Source: Chloroflexota bacterium (GTDB lineage: Bacteria; Chloroflexota; UBA11872). Taken from it: a stretch of DNA of 64,000 nucleotides. Positions 1 through 8,647 of this stretch are shown in pieces. The stretch spans positions 1 through 64,000 of the forward strand of contig JAPOXD010000055.1 in assembly GCA_026707285.1 (NCBI GenBank), given 5' to 3'. The notes under the pieces are model-generated. The model ran no database searches. It was not told where the DNA came from and was given only the letters and a program-made list of their open reading frames with translations. Each line of letters begins with the position of its first letter. Within the stretch, counting starts at the first letter, position 1. The position numbers and the translations under genes are program-made.

Positions 1-410
1 TGGCCTGGAAGCACGTGTTCCTGGCCGATTCGCCCGACGGCGGCCGCACCTGGGGGAACCTGCGCCAGCTCACCACCGTTTTCGGCCAGTGCTTCGGCGC
101 GCCCGCGGTCGCCGGCGACGGGACCATCGCCGTTATCCACGACACCCGTTACGGTCCCGGCCCGCCGAGCGGACGAGTGATGCTGAGCCGAGATTCGGGC
201 GAGACTTGGGCCGATGAAGCCGTCTATCTCTACTACGGCAGCGGTGTCAGCGGCTTCAGCGCCAGCGTGACGCTGGACGACGGCGACGTGCTGTCGATCG
301 TCGGCACGTGCGACCACGAGCCGGCGCGCACCGTGTGGGACGCGGCGATCGGGCACACGCAGGTGACTGCTATTCGGTGGAATCCTGGGGATCTGTCTTC
401 ACATCGGTAG
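1..410 (+). CDS. sialidase-like BNR-repeat protein, C-terminal part
   Basis: The reading frame is already open at the left edge, so only the last ~136 codons are present and the real start lies outside the window. An Asp-box (SPDGGRTW) falls about ten residues into the fragment and a second, SRDSGETW, about 45 residues later. The final blades carry the VTLDDGDVLSIVG-type strand seen in six-bladed sialidase propellers. Family knowledge points to a secreted or cytosolic glycosidase or carbohydrate-binding propeller, but the catalytic Arg/Tyr/Glu set is not in the visible part, so activity cannot be judged. Three more BNR-type genes lie within the next 22 kb. Confidence 0.75.
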   Translation, partial: AWKHVFLADSPDGGRTWGNLRQLTTVFGQCFGAPAVAGDGTIAVIHDTRYGPGPPSGRVMLSRDSGETWADEAVYLYYGSGVSGFSASVTLDDGDVLSIVGTCDHEPARTVWDAAIGHTQVTAIRWNPGDLSSHR

Positions 411-491
411 TGGGCGGACTTGACATCTGGGCGCCGCATGGTGACCCGGCACGGGTGGGCCCAGCGATTCGTCAGTAGACTTTCGGGGTGG

Positions 492-535
492 ATTCCCGCC
501 CCGTATCGAGTACGGGGCAGGCTCTTCGCGGGAAT
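492..535. repeat. REP-like nested palindrome (ATTCCCGC family)
   Basis: Outer arms ATTCCCGC/GCGGGAAT enclose an inner hairpin CCCCGTA-tcgag-TACGGGG. The same outer arms occur at 6183-6202 and 59880-59899. It sits between the convergent 3' ends of the sialidase fragment and the acetyltransferase, where a hairpin could also end transcripts. Confidence 0.6.
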
Positions 536-561
536 GACGGACCCAAGGTCACCCCTCGGCG

Positions 562-1719
562 TCACATCCGGTCGAGCTTCCACTGGAAGAAGTCCAGTGG
601 GAATAGATCCGGCGCGAATTCGGGAAACCGCTCGGGACCGAACAGCAGCTTCACCAGCTCACACTCGCTCACGGTGAGCCTGCGGTCGCCGCGCCGAAGC
701 CGCCAGCCGTCGCTGGATGGCGTGGCCTCGACCTCATTCAAGCCGAGCGCGCGCAGCAGTGACTCCAGGTTGATCACTTTGATCATGTAGTGATGGGTCT
801 GGCCGAACGGAATGCCGGTCTCCAGCAGCAGTCCGGCGAGGCCCTCGTTGGATTCGGGCACGACCACGTCGAGCGTTACCACGGTGCTCTCGCCGGGCGG
901 ACGGTCGGTGGTGCTGGCGCGGGGATCGTCGATATCGCGCAGCACCCGCCGCAGCAGCGCCACGGTTGCCATCACGTCGCCGCCGGTCTCGAGGACCTCC
1001 CGCTGCCACACGGCCACGTAGGCCACCGGCTCGCCGTCGCGCAGCGCGACGAGCAGGCGGTCGGCCCGGGACTGCGCCACCAGGGTGAAGTAGTGCTCGT
1101 CGCGGTCGGCGCCCATCGGCTCGCGGGCGTACATGGCCGTCAGCACCGCCACGTGGGAGCGCCAATCCTCGGTGATCTCAACGTCGGGGCTCGGCGGCAG
1201 CAGGGTAATGTTTGCCCGATCCAGCGTGTGGCTGCGCTGCCGCATCCCCATCTCCCAGCCGAAGCGGCGGTAGTAGTTCTGGCTGACGGTGCCCAGCATG
1301 GCGACGTGATGTCCGCTTTCCCGCATGATCCGGTGCGCGTCGTGCAGCACGGCCGTCCCGAGCCCGAGCCGGCGGTGGTCCGGGTGCGTGACGAACCCGT
1401 TGATGCCGCCAAGCTCGATCCGGCCGCGCGGCGTGCGCACCGTCGTCGGGGCGATGGCCACCGCGCTCACGACCAGCCCTTCGTGCGTGATCACGCGGAT
1501 GTTGTCGAGGTTTCCGGGGAAGTAGACGTGCGGCCAGTCCAGGCCCATCGACGGCATGCGGGGCGGCTCCCCGGCGCGTGAATTGAGGGTCCGCAGCGCC
1601 AGGTTTTGCAGGTCCAGCATGGCCCCGAACTCATGCGGATCGCACGCCCGCGGCCCGTCATAGCCGTCGGGCACGGGTGGCGTGTCCCCGGGCTGCATTG
1701 ACTGCTCAGCCAACGGCAA
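562..1719 (-). CDS. GNAT family N-acetyltransferase (Eis-like)
   Basis: Predicted cytosolic acetyl-CoA-dependent N-acetyltransferase of the Eis/COG4552 type. The acetyl-CoA loop HPDHRRLGLGTA is at residues 112-123, followed by a region resembling a second GNAT fold (about 190-300) and a C-terminal stretch (about 310-385) like the SCP2-type tail of this family. At 385 aa it is close to the usual ~400. Its first codons overlap the end of the DUF72 gene by 14 bp on the same strand, suggesting co-transcription. The TTG at 1719 is the longest start; an ATG at 1698 is an alternative. The natural substrate (amine, peptide or aminoglycoside) cannot be read from sequence. Confidence 0.85.
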   Translation of the reverse strand: MPLAEQSMQPGDTPPVPDGYDGPRACDPHEFGAMLDLQNLALRTLNSRAGEPPRMPSMGLDWPHVYFPGNLDNIRVITHEGLVVSAVAIAPTTVRTPRGRIELGGINGFVTHPDHRRLGLGTAVLHDAHRIMRESGHHVAMLGTVSQNYYRRFGWEMGMRQRSHTLDRANITLLPPSPDVEITEDWRSHVAVLTAMYAREPMGADRDEHYFTLVAQSRADRLLVALRDGEPVAYVAVWQREVLETGGDVMATVALLRRVLRDIDDPRASTTDRPPGESTVVTLDVVVPESNEGLAGLLLETGIPFGQTHHYMIKVINLESLLRALGLNEVEATPSSDGWRLRRGDRRLTVSECELVKLLFGPERFPEFAPDLFPLDFFQWKLDRM

Positions 1720-2509
1720 CTCCCCCGCGATTGAGCTCGGCGGTCAGCCGCAGCGCGGCGTCGGCGGTGTCCACGTCCTTCTTTCCGTAGCACACGACCA
1801 TGGTCATTCGGCTCCCGCTACCGGCCGCCTGCTCGACGATACCCGCTCGTTCCCGAATCTGAGCATCGCTGTACCTCATCCGCCCGTCATCACCAACGTT
1901 CGAGGCAGCTGCCGGACCGCGGAATCGGAAGTACGCCAGGTCACCGGGATTCATCGGCATTGTGGCGCCATCCGACGCAAGCGAGTCGTGGCGCACCCGC
2001 GCAATGTTGCCGGTGCGCAGAGCCTCGGCGATCCGCGCGCCGAGCTCGGCGTCCGGCGCGTCGGGCAGCTCCGCGGCCAGCGGCAGATCGCCGAAGCCGT
2101 CTCGCAGCACCGCCAGCGACCGCTCGATGTCAATCTCGGCGCTCAGCTTGCCGGGAAACTGCATGAGATACGCGGCGAACTTTCCCGCGTCGACCAGCGG
2201 CCGCGCCATTGCCAGATGCCGCTCGAATCCCATCGCGTCGGCCTTGTCCGGATTCCGCAGCCAGGACGAGACGAAACGGTGCGCCTTGAGGCTCAGCATG
2301 AAGCCATCCGGCGTCTGCTCCGCCCACGCGGCCACGGTCTCCGGATTCAGCATGCGGAAAAAGGTGGCGTTCACCTCGACGCCCGACAGACGCGCGGCGT
2401 AGGCCGCCAGCTTCTCGTTGGGTTTCGTGCCTCGCGGATAGAACCCGCGCAGGTCGTTCCAATTCGCGGTGCCAACGATCACGCGACCCCGTGTATTCAG
2501 AGTCTTCAA
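1706..2509 (-). CDS. DUF72 domain protein (YecE-like)
   Basis: Member of the DUF72/YecE family, a TIM-barrel fold of unknown biochemical role. The N-terminal signature VGTANW...GFYPRGTKPNEKLA and the later AHRF motif are clear, and the length (about 265 aa) is normal. The first in-frame start is TTG at 2509; GTG about 10 codons later is also possible. A diverged N-terminal fragment of a second DUF72 gene lies at 3311-3445 on the same strand, beyond an AT-richer ORF, so the locus once carried two copies or was rearranged. The 3' end overlaps the acetyltransferase start. Confidence 0.85.
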   Translation of the reverse strand: MKTLNTRGRVIVGTANWNDLRGFYPRGTKPNEKLAAYAARLSGVEVNATFFRMLNPETVAAWAEQTPDGFMLSLKAHRFVSSWLRNPDKADAMGFERHLAMARPLVDAGKFAAYLMQFPGKLSAEIDIERSLAVLRDGFGDLPLAAELPDAPDAELGARIAEALRTGNIARVRHDSLASDGATMPMNPGDLAYFRFRGPAAASNVGDDGRMRYSDAQIRERAGIVEQAAGSGSRMTMVVCYGKKDVDTADAALRLTAELNRGGVAVG

Positions 2510-2544
2510 GTCGCCGATGGCTTAGATCCTCCCAGAAAGAGCAC

Positions 2545-3216
2545 TCATACGGACGTCCCGTTACCAGGGCGAGCTTGCTGGCGTTCGGAGGATTCGCGCT
2601 GCCTGTGCCGTTCCGCCCTTACCGAATACAAAGAAAACTCCAAGAGGGCCTTTATGACCCTGGCATATCCAGCAGTGGACTGCTCGCTTATGTGCATGAC
2701 GCCTTGAATGCTAGCCATCTCTTCACCAACGGGTCCAAGCTCAAGATGAGCTTCACCGTACATTGAGTCTAATGTGATTTCAGTGGGCGATCTTCGAGTT
2801 CGTGGATGGATCTTTGCGATTCTGACTTCCCTCAGCCAATCTAACGCCTCGCTCCAGCGGGGAAGGCTCCTCCTTAGATCGGCTGCCAATAAAACGATCT
2901 CATCTGATCGGCGCGGCCTTTCTCTTTCCCAGCATGATATGAAGAATACTAAACTGGCTTCTACCAATACCTCCCACTCTTTGAAGGAAGGAGAGTGAAT
3001 CATTGTTTTGTCGTCAGAAGGATACTGTTTCTTTACTTCGTGTGGAATGTTGATAGCTCTATGATGGACTGCCATTCCCAGGTTTAGAAGGGCTAGAGAC
3101 TTGTTCAGTCGGTAATCTAAGTCGCTGAGGTCGCTCATGCTCAGATTTGAACTTGACAGATCCCAGTAGGGAAAATCTTTATTCAGCGGATTCGGTTGGA
3201 TACCAGAGCTTTCCAT
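2545..3216 (-). CDS. hypothetical protein, AT-richer than neighbours
   Basis: Unrecognised 223-aa soluble protein. The start at ATG 3216 is preferred over longer frames because AGAGGAG lies 7 nt upstream. The middle contains several amphipathic helices (about residues 40-125: LNKSLALLNLGMAVHHR, EVLVEASLVFFISCWERE), suggesting an all-helical fold. Base composition is visibly lower in G+C than both flanks and codon use is less GC-biased, as expected for a recently acquired gene. It lies between an intact DUF72 gene and the relic of another, on the same strand. No function can be assigned. Confidence 0.6.
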   Translation of the reverse strand: MESSGIQPNPLNKDFPYWDLSSSNLSMSDLSDLDYRLNKSLALLNLGMAVHHRAINIPHEVKKQYPSDDKTMIHSPSFKEWEVLVEASLVFFISCWERERPRRSDEIVLLAADLRRSLPRWSEALDWLREVRIAKIHPRTRRSPTEITLDSMYGEAHLELGPVGEEMASIQGVMHISEQSTAGYARVIKALLEFSLYSVRAERHRQRESSERQQARPGNGTSV

Positions 3217-3310
3217 TTTGATGCTCCTCTTTGCGTAGAAGCCTGGACGGAAACTTCGTAGCGCGCTCGTTGGTCGCTGAAGATGCTGGTTACGCAATGC
3301 AGCCTAGCTC

Positions 3311-3445
3311 TCAAGGTTTCGCTGTTGCTCCGTCGTCTGCCGCATACGTGGCGAGCTTCCGGCTCGGCTTCGTCCCGGGCGAATAGAACCCGCGCAAGTC
3401 GTTCCAATTTGCGGTGCCCACGATCACCCAGCCCCGCGTGCTCAC
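3311..3445 (-). pseudogene. DUF72 N-terminal relic
   Basis: Translating the minus strand from GTG 3445 gives STRGWVIVGTANWNDLRGFY, then SPGTKPSRKLATYAA, matching residues ~5-45 of the DUF72 protein at 1706-2509 with scattered substitutions. After about 35 codons the similarity ends and a TGA follows at 3311. Divergence from the intact copy at many third positions means it is an old paralogue fragment, not a fresh target duplication. Confidence 0.75.
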
Positions 3446-3469
3446 CCGAGCCAGCCCGTGGGCGCGGGT

Positions 3470-4351
3470 TCAGCTTGCCCTTTGTTGGACGCGCGGATCG
3501 GTCGGATCGCCCGGATAGCCGTAGGGTTGGTAGTCCACCGGTCCGACTTTCGGCCAACCCTGGCCGCCCAACGCCTGGAAGTCGTCCAGGCGCCCGGACA
3601 GCCAGAAGAACATGCGCGCCACCGCCAGGTAGGACTGTCGCGGCCCCGGCGGCGCATCGGGGCCGGGGCCGTAGACGGCCGTCGCCGGGTCGAAATCCGG
3701 TTCATGCACCCAGTCGCGCTGCGGCGCCGTCGTGCGCCAGTAGTTGTACTTCAGCAGATTGCGAATGCCGGACGCCGTCGACTTGGTGCGCCGGTGCCAG
3801 ACGGAGTAGGCCGAGATGAAAATCGACCCGGCGGGCGCCGCGCTCGACACCGTGCCGCGGTACATGCCGTAGAGACCGGAGCTGCCCTGCCCGAACGGCC
3901 AGTACAGGTGCGAGCCGGGCAGGAACGCCGTTGCGCCCATCTCCGCCGTCGTGTCTTGCGGGTAGTAGTAGACCTGCAGGTAGTTGAGCTCGTGGCTCGA
4001 CAGCGAGCCGCCGTCCCGGTGCCAGCCATAGGCGCGGGCCGGCATGTGGACGCGGTGGCTCGACATGATCCTGGGCAGCGCGAAGTCCCGTCCGAGCAGG
4101 CAGCGCACCGCGCCGGCCGCCACGGGGTTGCACAGAACTCCGTCCACGAACCAGTCCTCGTCGAGGATTTCGTTGGGCTCGTGGTTGGCGAAATCGCCCG
4201 GTTCGATGTGCGGCGCGTGGTCGTTCATGAAATCGACGACGCGCTGGTTGACGTCGTCCGGAACCACGCCCTCGAGCGGCAGATAGCCCGACTTGCAGAA
4301 GTCGAGGACCTGGGAATCGGTGAGCGTCGGTTCGCAGTCGTGGGTGCGCAT
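3470..4351 (-). CDS. phytanoyl-CoA dioxygenase family protein
   Basis: Fe(II)/2-oxoglutarate-dependent oxygenase of the PhyH family, expected to hydroxylate a small organic or lipid substrate in the cytosol. The facial triad is visible: His111-Arg-Asp113 (WHRDGG) and distal His186 (SVWHRR), with Arg197 placed to bind 2-oxoglutarate. At 293 aa it is a usual length. GAGGTAAG precedes the ATG at 4351. It follows the 121-aa hypothetical by 7 bp, so the two likely form one operon. A second member is at 48902-49930. Families of this kind are expanded in Chloroflexota and other marine heterotrophs; the substrate is unknown. Confidence 0.9.
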   Translation of the reverse strand: MRTHDCEPTLTDSQVLDFCKSGYLPLEGVVPDDVNQRVVDFMNDHAPHIEPGDFANHEPNEILDEDWFVDGVLCNPVAAGAVRCLLGRDFALPRIMSSHRVHMPARAYGWHRDGGSLSSHELNYLQVYYYPQDTTAEMGATAFLPGSHLYWPFGQGSSGLYGMYRGTVSSAAPAGSIFISAYSVWHRRTKSTASGIRNLLKYNYWRTTAPQRDWVHEPDFDPATAVYGPGPDAPPGPRQSYLAVARMFFWLSGRLDDFQALGGQGWPKVGPVDYQPYGYPGDPTDPRVQQRAS

Positions 4352-4358
4352 GGCGGGC

Positions 4359-4724
4359 TTACCTCACCTTCTCCAGGATGAATTCGACGCCTGGGCCGTG
4401 GAGCCTGGTCTCGTCCAGCATCACGGCCAACTCCGGGAACTTGATGATGCGCCAGCCGTCGTTCAGGGCGTCCATGACGGTGTCGTAGGGCATGTCGTCG
4501 GGGTTCGGCGGACCCTCGTCGATCTCACCGTCCCGCGCGATGAACATGCCGATGACCGCCGAGTTGACCGACGCGGTGCCGGCCTGCACGTATAGCAACT
4601 CCTGGCGCTTGCCCTCGCCGTTGGCCAGCGATTGCAAGGTGTCTCGCAGGTCGGATTCCGTCAGCGTGCCGCCGCGAAACCGCTCGATGCACGACTCGAT
4701 TGCTGCCTGCCGTGACGAACTCAT
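4359..4724 (-). CDS. hypothetical protein
   Basis: A 121-aa protein with no signal peptide or membrane segment. The ATG at 4724 is chosen because GGAGG lies ten bases upstream; an extension to 4745 would place that site inside the gene. An N-terminal helix (about residues 5-40, acidic/basic) is followed by a mixed alpha/beta region and a C-terminal LAVMLDETRLHGPGVEF segment. I do not recognise the family. It is the first gene of a pair with the phytanoyl-CoA dioxygenase 7 bp downstream, so a helper or related catabolic role is possible but unproven. Confidence 0.7.
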   Translation of the reverse strand: MSSSRQAAIESCIERFRGGTLTESDLRDTLQSLANGEGKRQELLYVQAGTASVNSAVIGMFIARDGEIDEGPPNPDDMPYDTVMDALNDGWRIIKFPELAVMLDETRLHGPGVEFILEKVR

Positions 4725-4838
4725 GACCAGCGCGCCTCCGCTCAATCCACGGGCTGATTTCTGGTGCGGCAGCCTATCACGGGGATGACCCGAGCCTGCC
4801 GACCGAACTACCGACTCTTCCGCCGGCGCGTTCTGGCT

Positions 4839-4859
4839 CCCTCTCCCACGCGGAGAGGG
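4839..4859. repeat. CCCTCTCC palindrome
   Basis: CCCTCTCC-cacgc-GGAGAGGG, followed by GTCGGGGTAAGGGG. A near-identical element (CCCTCTCCCTT/AAGGGAGAGGG plus CTAGGGTGAGGG) is at 45746-45780. It lies in the 273-bp divergent gap upstream of the sialidase gene at 4998, where I see no gene. Confidence 0.6.
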
Positions 4860-4997
4860 TCGGGGTAAGGGGACGCACCGCCGGCCCAGGCCAATGTTCC
4901 AGCCGCCAGCCCACGCCGCGTAGACTGCCCATCACGACCCTCTGCATCGGAGGCGCGCCGCCATGCCCCACCACCGCGCTGCGGATTCACTGAGCAC

Positions 4998-6143
4998 ATG
5001 AGCTGGCACGTCGTCGAGCACGTCACCGTCTACCGCGAGACCGGGCATTACGCCACCGCGCCCAACGTCGTGCGCACGCCCGCGGGTGAGTTGCTGGTGC
5101 TGTTTCATCGCGCCCCGCATCTTGGCCATGCGCACCACAGCCATCCGCTATTCGACGTGCGCGCGGTCACATCGAGCGACGAGGGCCAGACCTGGAGCGA
5201 ACCGTGGCTGGTCACCAACGATCCACGCGGCGGTGTGATCGACTTCGGCACCCACACGCTCGCCGACGGCAGCATCTTTCTCCACGCGTCGAGCAATGAG
5301 CTCGTGCCCGCCCAGGGAATCGCCGAATTCAACTTTCACGCGGTGCCGCACGCGCCGGATGTGGGATCGCCGCAGCATTGCATCTGGGTCTCCCGACCGA
5401 GCATCCCGTTCTGGGTGCGGTCGCACGACGGCGGGCGCACCTGGACCAATCCGGTGCGGTTTCCCCGCCTGCCGGACGCTGAATGGGGCCATCCCGCGGA
5501 GCATTCGGGCGTGTGCCGCAGCGGGTTGCTGGAGCTGCCGGGCGGTCGATTGCTCAAGCCCAGCAAAGCCACCGAGCGCCCCCGCGGCGAGCAGCCCTAC
5601 TTCGGCATGCTGCGCGTCTCCGACGACTTCGGCGAGACCTGGACCTACGGCGGCCGCATCGCCGAGGACCCGATCGTGCACTTCAGCGAGCCGGCCATTC
5701 ACCGCACGCCCAGCGGTCGCCTGGTGGTGCTGTATCGCTGCCATCCGCGGGGCTCGCCGCGAATCCAGCTGTCGGGACAACAGGGCGGAACCATCGTGGC
5801 GCGGGTCGAGTCGGACGACGACGGCCGAACCTGGTCGCCGTGGCGTCCGACCTCGATCTACGGCAGCCCGAGCCACATGCTGCCGCTGAGCGACGGGCGC
5901 GTGTTCGTCACCACCGGGACGCGCTGGGACGGGCAGCGCGGCTGCACCGTGCGGGTGACCGATCCCGAGTGCGCCGACCTCGACAGCTGCCCCGTCCTCA
6001 ACGTGCGCAGCGACTCCATGACCTCCGATTGCGGCTATCCCTGGGCAGTGGAGCTGCGGGACGGCCGCGTGCTGGTGGTCTACTACTACACCCACCGCGA
6101 CCTGCACCGCGGCATCGAAGCCACGGTCGTCGAGGAGGTGTGA
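4998..6143 (+). CDS. sialidase-like BNR-repeat protein
   Basis: 381-aa propeller protein of the sialidase superfamily. Four Asp-boxes are evident: SSDEGQTW (59-66), SHDGGRTW (142-149), SDDFGETW (208-215) and SDDDGRTW (272-279). The N-terminus (TAPNVVRTPAGELLVLF) fits the first blade. No signal peptide is visible, so it may act in the cytosol on imported glycans, or be non-catalytic. Such proteins in this context are often called exo-alpha-sialidase, but true sialidase activity is inferred only from fold. It is divergent from the hypothetical/PhyH pair and followed 234 bp later by a rhamnose-mutarotase-like gene, consistent with a sugar-catabolism neighbourhood. Confidence 0.85.
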   Translation: MSWHVVEHVTVYRETGHYATAPNVVRTPAGELLVLFHRAPHLGHAHHSHPLFDVRAVTSSDEGQTWSEPWLVTNDPRGGVIDFGTHTLADGSIFLHASSNELVPAQGIAEFNFHAVPHAPDVGSPQHCIWVSRPSIPFWVRSHDGGRTWTNPVRFPRLPDAEWGHPAEHSGVCRSGLLELPGGRLLKPSKATERPRGEQPYFGMLRVSDDFGETWTYGGRIAEDPIVHFSEPAIHRTPSGRLVVLYRCHPRGSPRIQLSGQQGGTIVARVESDDDGRTWSPWRPTSIYGSPSHMLPLSDGRVFVTTGTRWDGQRGCTVRVTDPECADLDSCPVLNVRSDSMTSDCGYPWAVELRDGRVLVVYYYTHRDLHRGIEATVVEEV

Positions 6144-6179
6144 CCGCTCCCTCCTCCGATGACCCGCCGCGGCTGCCCC

Positions 6180-6206
6180 GTCATTCCCGCGAAGGCGGGA
6201 ATCCAC
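6180..6206. repeat. REP-like palindrome (ATTCCCGC family)
   Basis: ATTCCCGC-gaag-GCGGGAAT at 6183-6202, preceded by CGTC. It sits downstream of the sialidase stop and could serve as a terminator hairpin. The arms match those at 492-535 and 59880-59899. Confidence 0.6.
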
Positions 6207-6377
6207 CCCTCCCTCATCACGGGGCCGGTTCTAACTCTCCCGGCCATCCGTCACCTGACTGGGTCGGGCAAAGGATCTCCTCGTGGCGGGTGCCAGCACA
6301 ACCAACCGGCGCATCAATCGGCGGCGCGGTAGCCTCGACAGGGCAAGACAGGCGATTCCAGCGCACGGAGGTTCCCC

Positions 6378-6692
6378 ATGGAGCGGGTCTGCTTCAGCTT
6401 TCAGATCAAGCCCGGCACCGAAGACGAGTACAAGCGACGGCACGACGAGATCTGGCCCGAGCTGGTGGAGGCTATCCAGGAGTCGGGTTTCACCAACTAC
6501 TCGCTCTTCCGCCGCGGACTCCAGGTCATCGCCTACGCCGAGTGCGAGCCGGATGTCGCCACGGCCTTCGGCAAGATCGGGTCCTATGACGTCAACACCC
6601 GCTGGAGCGCGTGGTTCGAGGACGTCATCGAGCAGCTGACCGACGAGGACGGCCAGATGTTCTTCGCGCCCGAGGTCTGGCACCTGGACTGA
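6378..6692 (+). CDS. L-rhamnose mutarotase-like protein
   Basis: 104-aa protein of the RhaM/DUF718 family, small ferredoxin-like enzymes that interconvert alpha and beta anomers of L-rhamnose or a related sugar. The family pattern is clear: FQIKPGTEDEYKRRHDEIWPE near the N-terminus, NYSLFRRG, and the C-terminal SYDVNTRWSAWFEDV segment. Length equals the E. coli protein (104 aa). It stands alone on the plus strand, with no rhaA/B/D genes nearby, between a sialidase and a sulfatase, so its sugar may come from sulfated polysaccharides. Substrate is inference. Confidence 0.85.
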   Translation: MERVCFSFQIKPGTEDEYKRRHDEIWPELVEAIQESGFTNYSLFRRGLQVIAYAECEPDVATAFGKIGSYDVNTRWSAWFEDVIEQLTDEDGQMFFAPEVWHLD

Positions 6693-6770
6693 GTCTCGAC
6701 CGGTCCGCAAACTGCCCTTATGCCGGTGGCCCAGGTTGCGCGCAGCCTGGGAGATTCACCCGCGACTGAT

Positions 6771-6792
6771 CCCGCGCTGCACGCAGCACGGG
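6771..6792. repeat. CTGCACGCAG palindrome
   Basis: CCCGCGCTG-cacg-CAGCACGGG followed by CCACCG. The same core and flank occur at 26118-26139 (CCCATGCTG-cacg-CAGCATGGG, then CCACCG), so this is a dispersed repeat family. Found in the 175-bp gap upstream of the sulfatase. Confidence 0.55.
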
Positions 6793-6867
6793 CCACCGAT
6801 CATTGTTGGCCGCCGCCAGCCGAGACGGCTAAGGTAAGCGTCGAATCCCACAGCCGAGTTGATTCCG

Positions 6868-8487
6868 GTGCCCAGCACCTCCAAACCGAACTTCCTCTTC
6901 ATCACTACCGACCAGCAGCGGTGGGACGCCCTGGGCATTCACAACCCGCGCATCCGCACACCGGCGATGGACAGCCTGGCGCGCGACGGCATGCGCTTCG
7001 ACCGCGCCTATCCCACCAACGCCATCTGCGCCCCCGCGCGCGCTAGCATGATCACGGGTCGCAGCCAGCGCGGGCACCACGTCTTCAACAACGTCAACCT
7101 CAGCGAAGCCATTCCCGTCGTCGGCGATTCCCTCCGCCAGGCCGGCTATGCCACGGCGTTGGTCGGCAAGCCGCACTTCAAGAGCGGCGAATACGAGGAC
7201 GTGCTGCCGGATCACCCGCCGGCCGGCGCGCCGGTGAGCCCCGACGACGGCCTCTGGTACGGGCCGTATTTCGGCTTCGACTATGTTGAAATCCTGGGCG
7301 CGCACACCTATCCCAAGGGCCACTGGCGCGTCTGGCTGGAGCGGCATCACCCCGAGGGCCTGGAGCTGTGGAAGCCGGTCAATGCCCTCGAGCCTCGGAC
7401 CGGCGCGTTTCATAGCTGGAAGAACGCCGTCCCCGCCGAGTGGCACTACACCCACCGCACCGCCGACCGCACGGTCGACTGGCTGCGGGACCACGGCGGC
7501 GAGCGGCCTTTCTTCCTCTGGATGTCGTTCTACGACCCGCACCAGCCGTTCACGCCGCCGCGTCCCTACTGCGACATGTACGACCCGGCGGACATGCCGC
7601 CGGCCGTGCCGCGCGAGGACGTGAGCAACAAGCCGCCGCAGTATCAATACGCCCGCGACGGCTTGCCCTACCAGGGCTACGACACCACCAGCGGCTGGGA
7701 CGGCGACCACCACGGCGAGATCGTGGCCCACTACTACGGGATGACCACCTTCATCGACGACGGCATCGCCCGCGTGCTGGCCGAGCTGGAGCGGCTGGGC
7801 TTGGCCGAGAACACCCACGTGATCTTCAGCTCGGATCACGGCGAGGGCCTCAACGATCACGGCATCGCCGCCAAGCCGATGATGTCGTACGAGTGCGTCA
7901 ACCGCGTGCCGCTGCTGTGGCGGCACCCGCTGACCGTCGAGGCGGGTCGCGTGCATGCCGGCGTGATGACGCAGCTAGACCTCGTGCCCACCTGGCTCGA
8001 TCTCGCGGGCGCGGATCCGCTGGTCGGCCAGGAAGGCCGCAGCTTTGCCCCGCTGCTGCGCGGCGAGACCGACACGCACCGGGACGCCGTCATCGTGGAG
8101 CGCATCGCCATCTTCGGCAGCGGCCGGCCGGAACTCGTCGGCCTGGGCAAGGCGCACCCGGCGCCCATCACGCAGCGAGTCAAGATGCTCGTGACGGAGG
8201 ACTGGAAGCTGCTGCACTACGGCACCACCGAGTACGGCGAGCTCTACAACGTCGAGGACGACCCCGAGGACCTGAACAACCTCTGGGACGACTCGGGCCA
8301 CGCCGGCGTGCGGGCGGAGCTCGTGGAGCGCCTCCTCATCGAGCTGATCAACGAGGAAGGCGGCGATCCCCACCTGGTCACCGACCACCAGCCGGTTGCC
8401 GGCAGCCTGCGCGATGCGCGGCTCATGGAACCGCAGCCAGAGGCCAAGGCCGACCTCGAGCAGCGGCTGCGAGACCTTCTGGCATAG
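6868..8487 (+). CDS. sulfatase (type I, formylglycine-dependent)
   Basis: 539-aa alkaline-phosphatase-superfamily sulfatase. The maturation motif Cys54-Ala-Pro-Ala-Arg58 (CAPARASMITG) marks the Cys converted to formylglycine, and ITTDQQ near residue 15 supplies an early metal-binding Asp. The distal DHGEGLNDHG motif lies around residues 320-335. No signal peptide is evident, so a cytosolic role on imported sulfated sugars or sulfate esters is suggested. GTG 6868 is chosen since family members begin just before KPNFLFITTDQ; TTG 6859 is an alternative. No formylglycine-generating enzyme or anaerobic maturase is visible in this window, so it must be elsewhere. Confidence 0.9.
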   Translation: MPSTSKPNFLFITTDQQRWDALGIHNPRIRTPAMDSLARDGMRFDRAYPTNAICAPARASMITGRSQRGHHVFNNVNLSEAIPVVGDSLRQAGYATALVGKPHFKSGEYEDVLPDHPPAGAPVSPDDGLWYGPYFGFDYVEILGAHTYPKGHWRVWLERHHPEGLELWKPVNALEPRTGAFHSWKNAVPAEWHYTHRTADRTVDWLRDHGGERPFFLWMSFYDPHQPFTPPRPYCDMYDPADMPPAVPREDVSNKPPQYQYARDGLPYQGYDTTSGWDGDHHGEIVAHYYGMTTFIDDGIARVLAELERLGLAENTHVIFSSDHGEGLNDHGIAAKPMMSYECVNRVPLLWRHPLTVEAGRVHAGVMTQLDLVPTWLDLAGADPLVGQEGRSFAPLLRGETDTHRDAVIVERIAIFGSGRPELVGLGKAHPAPITQRVKMLVTEDWKLLHYGTTEYGELYNVEDDPEDLNNLWDDSGHAGVRAELVERLLIELINEEGGDPHLVTDHQPVAGSLRDARLMEPQPEAKADLEQRLRDLLA

Positions 8488-8508
8488 GACCCGCCTCTAG
8501 CGCCGAAA

Positions 8509-8572
8509 GGGCAGGTTTGAAACCTGCCCCTACCAGACTCTGGCGGCCGTAGGGCGGGTTTCAAACCCGCCC
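8509..8572. repeat. pair of GGGCGGGTTT palindromes
   Basis: Two copies of a REP-like element follow the sulfatase: GGGCAGGTTTGAAACCTGCCC (8509-8529, then CTAC) and GTAGGGCGGGTTTCAAACCCGCCC (8549-8572). Relatives are at 26150-26173 and 59930-59957. The 160-bp interval before the MFS gene holds no ORF. Confidence 0.7.
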
Positions 8573-8647
8573 GCGCCCAATTGCTGTGGCCGCGCGGCGT
8601 AGCATGGCCTAGCCGCAACCCTTCACGGCCCTCGAAACCGCGCGCCC

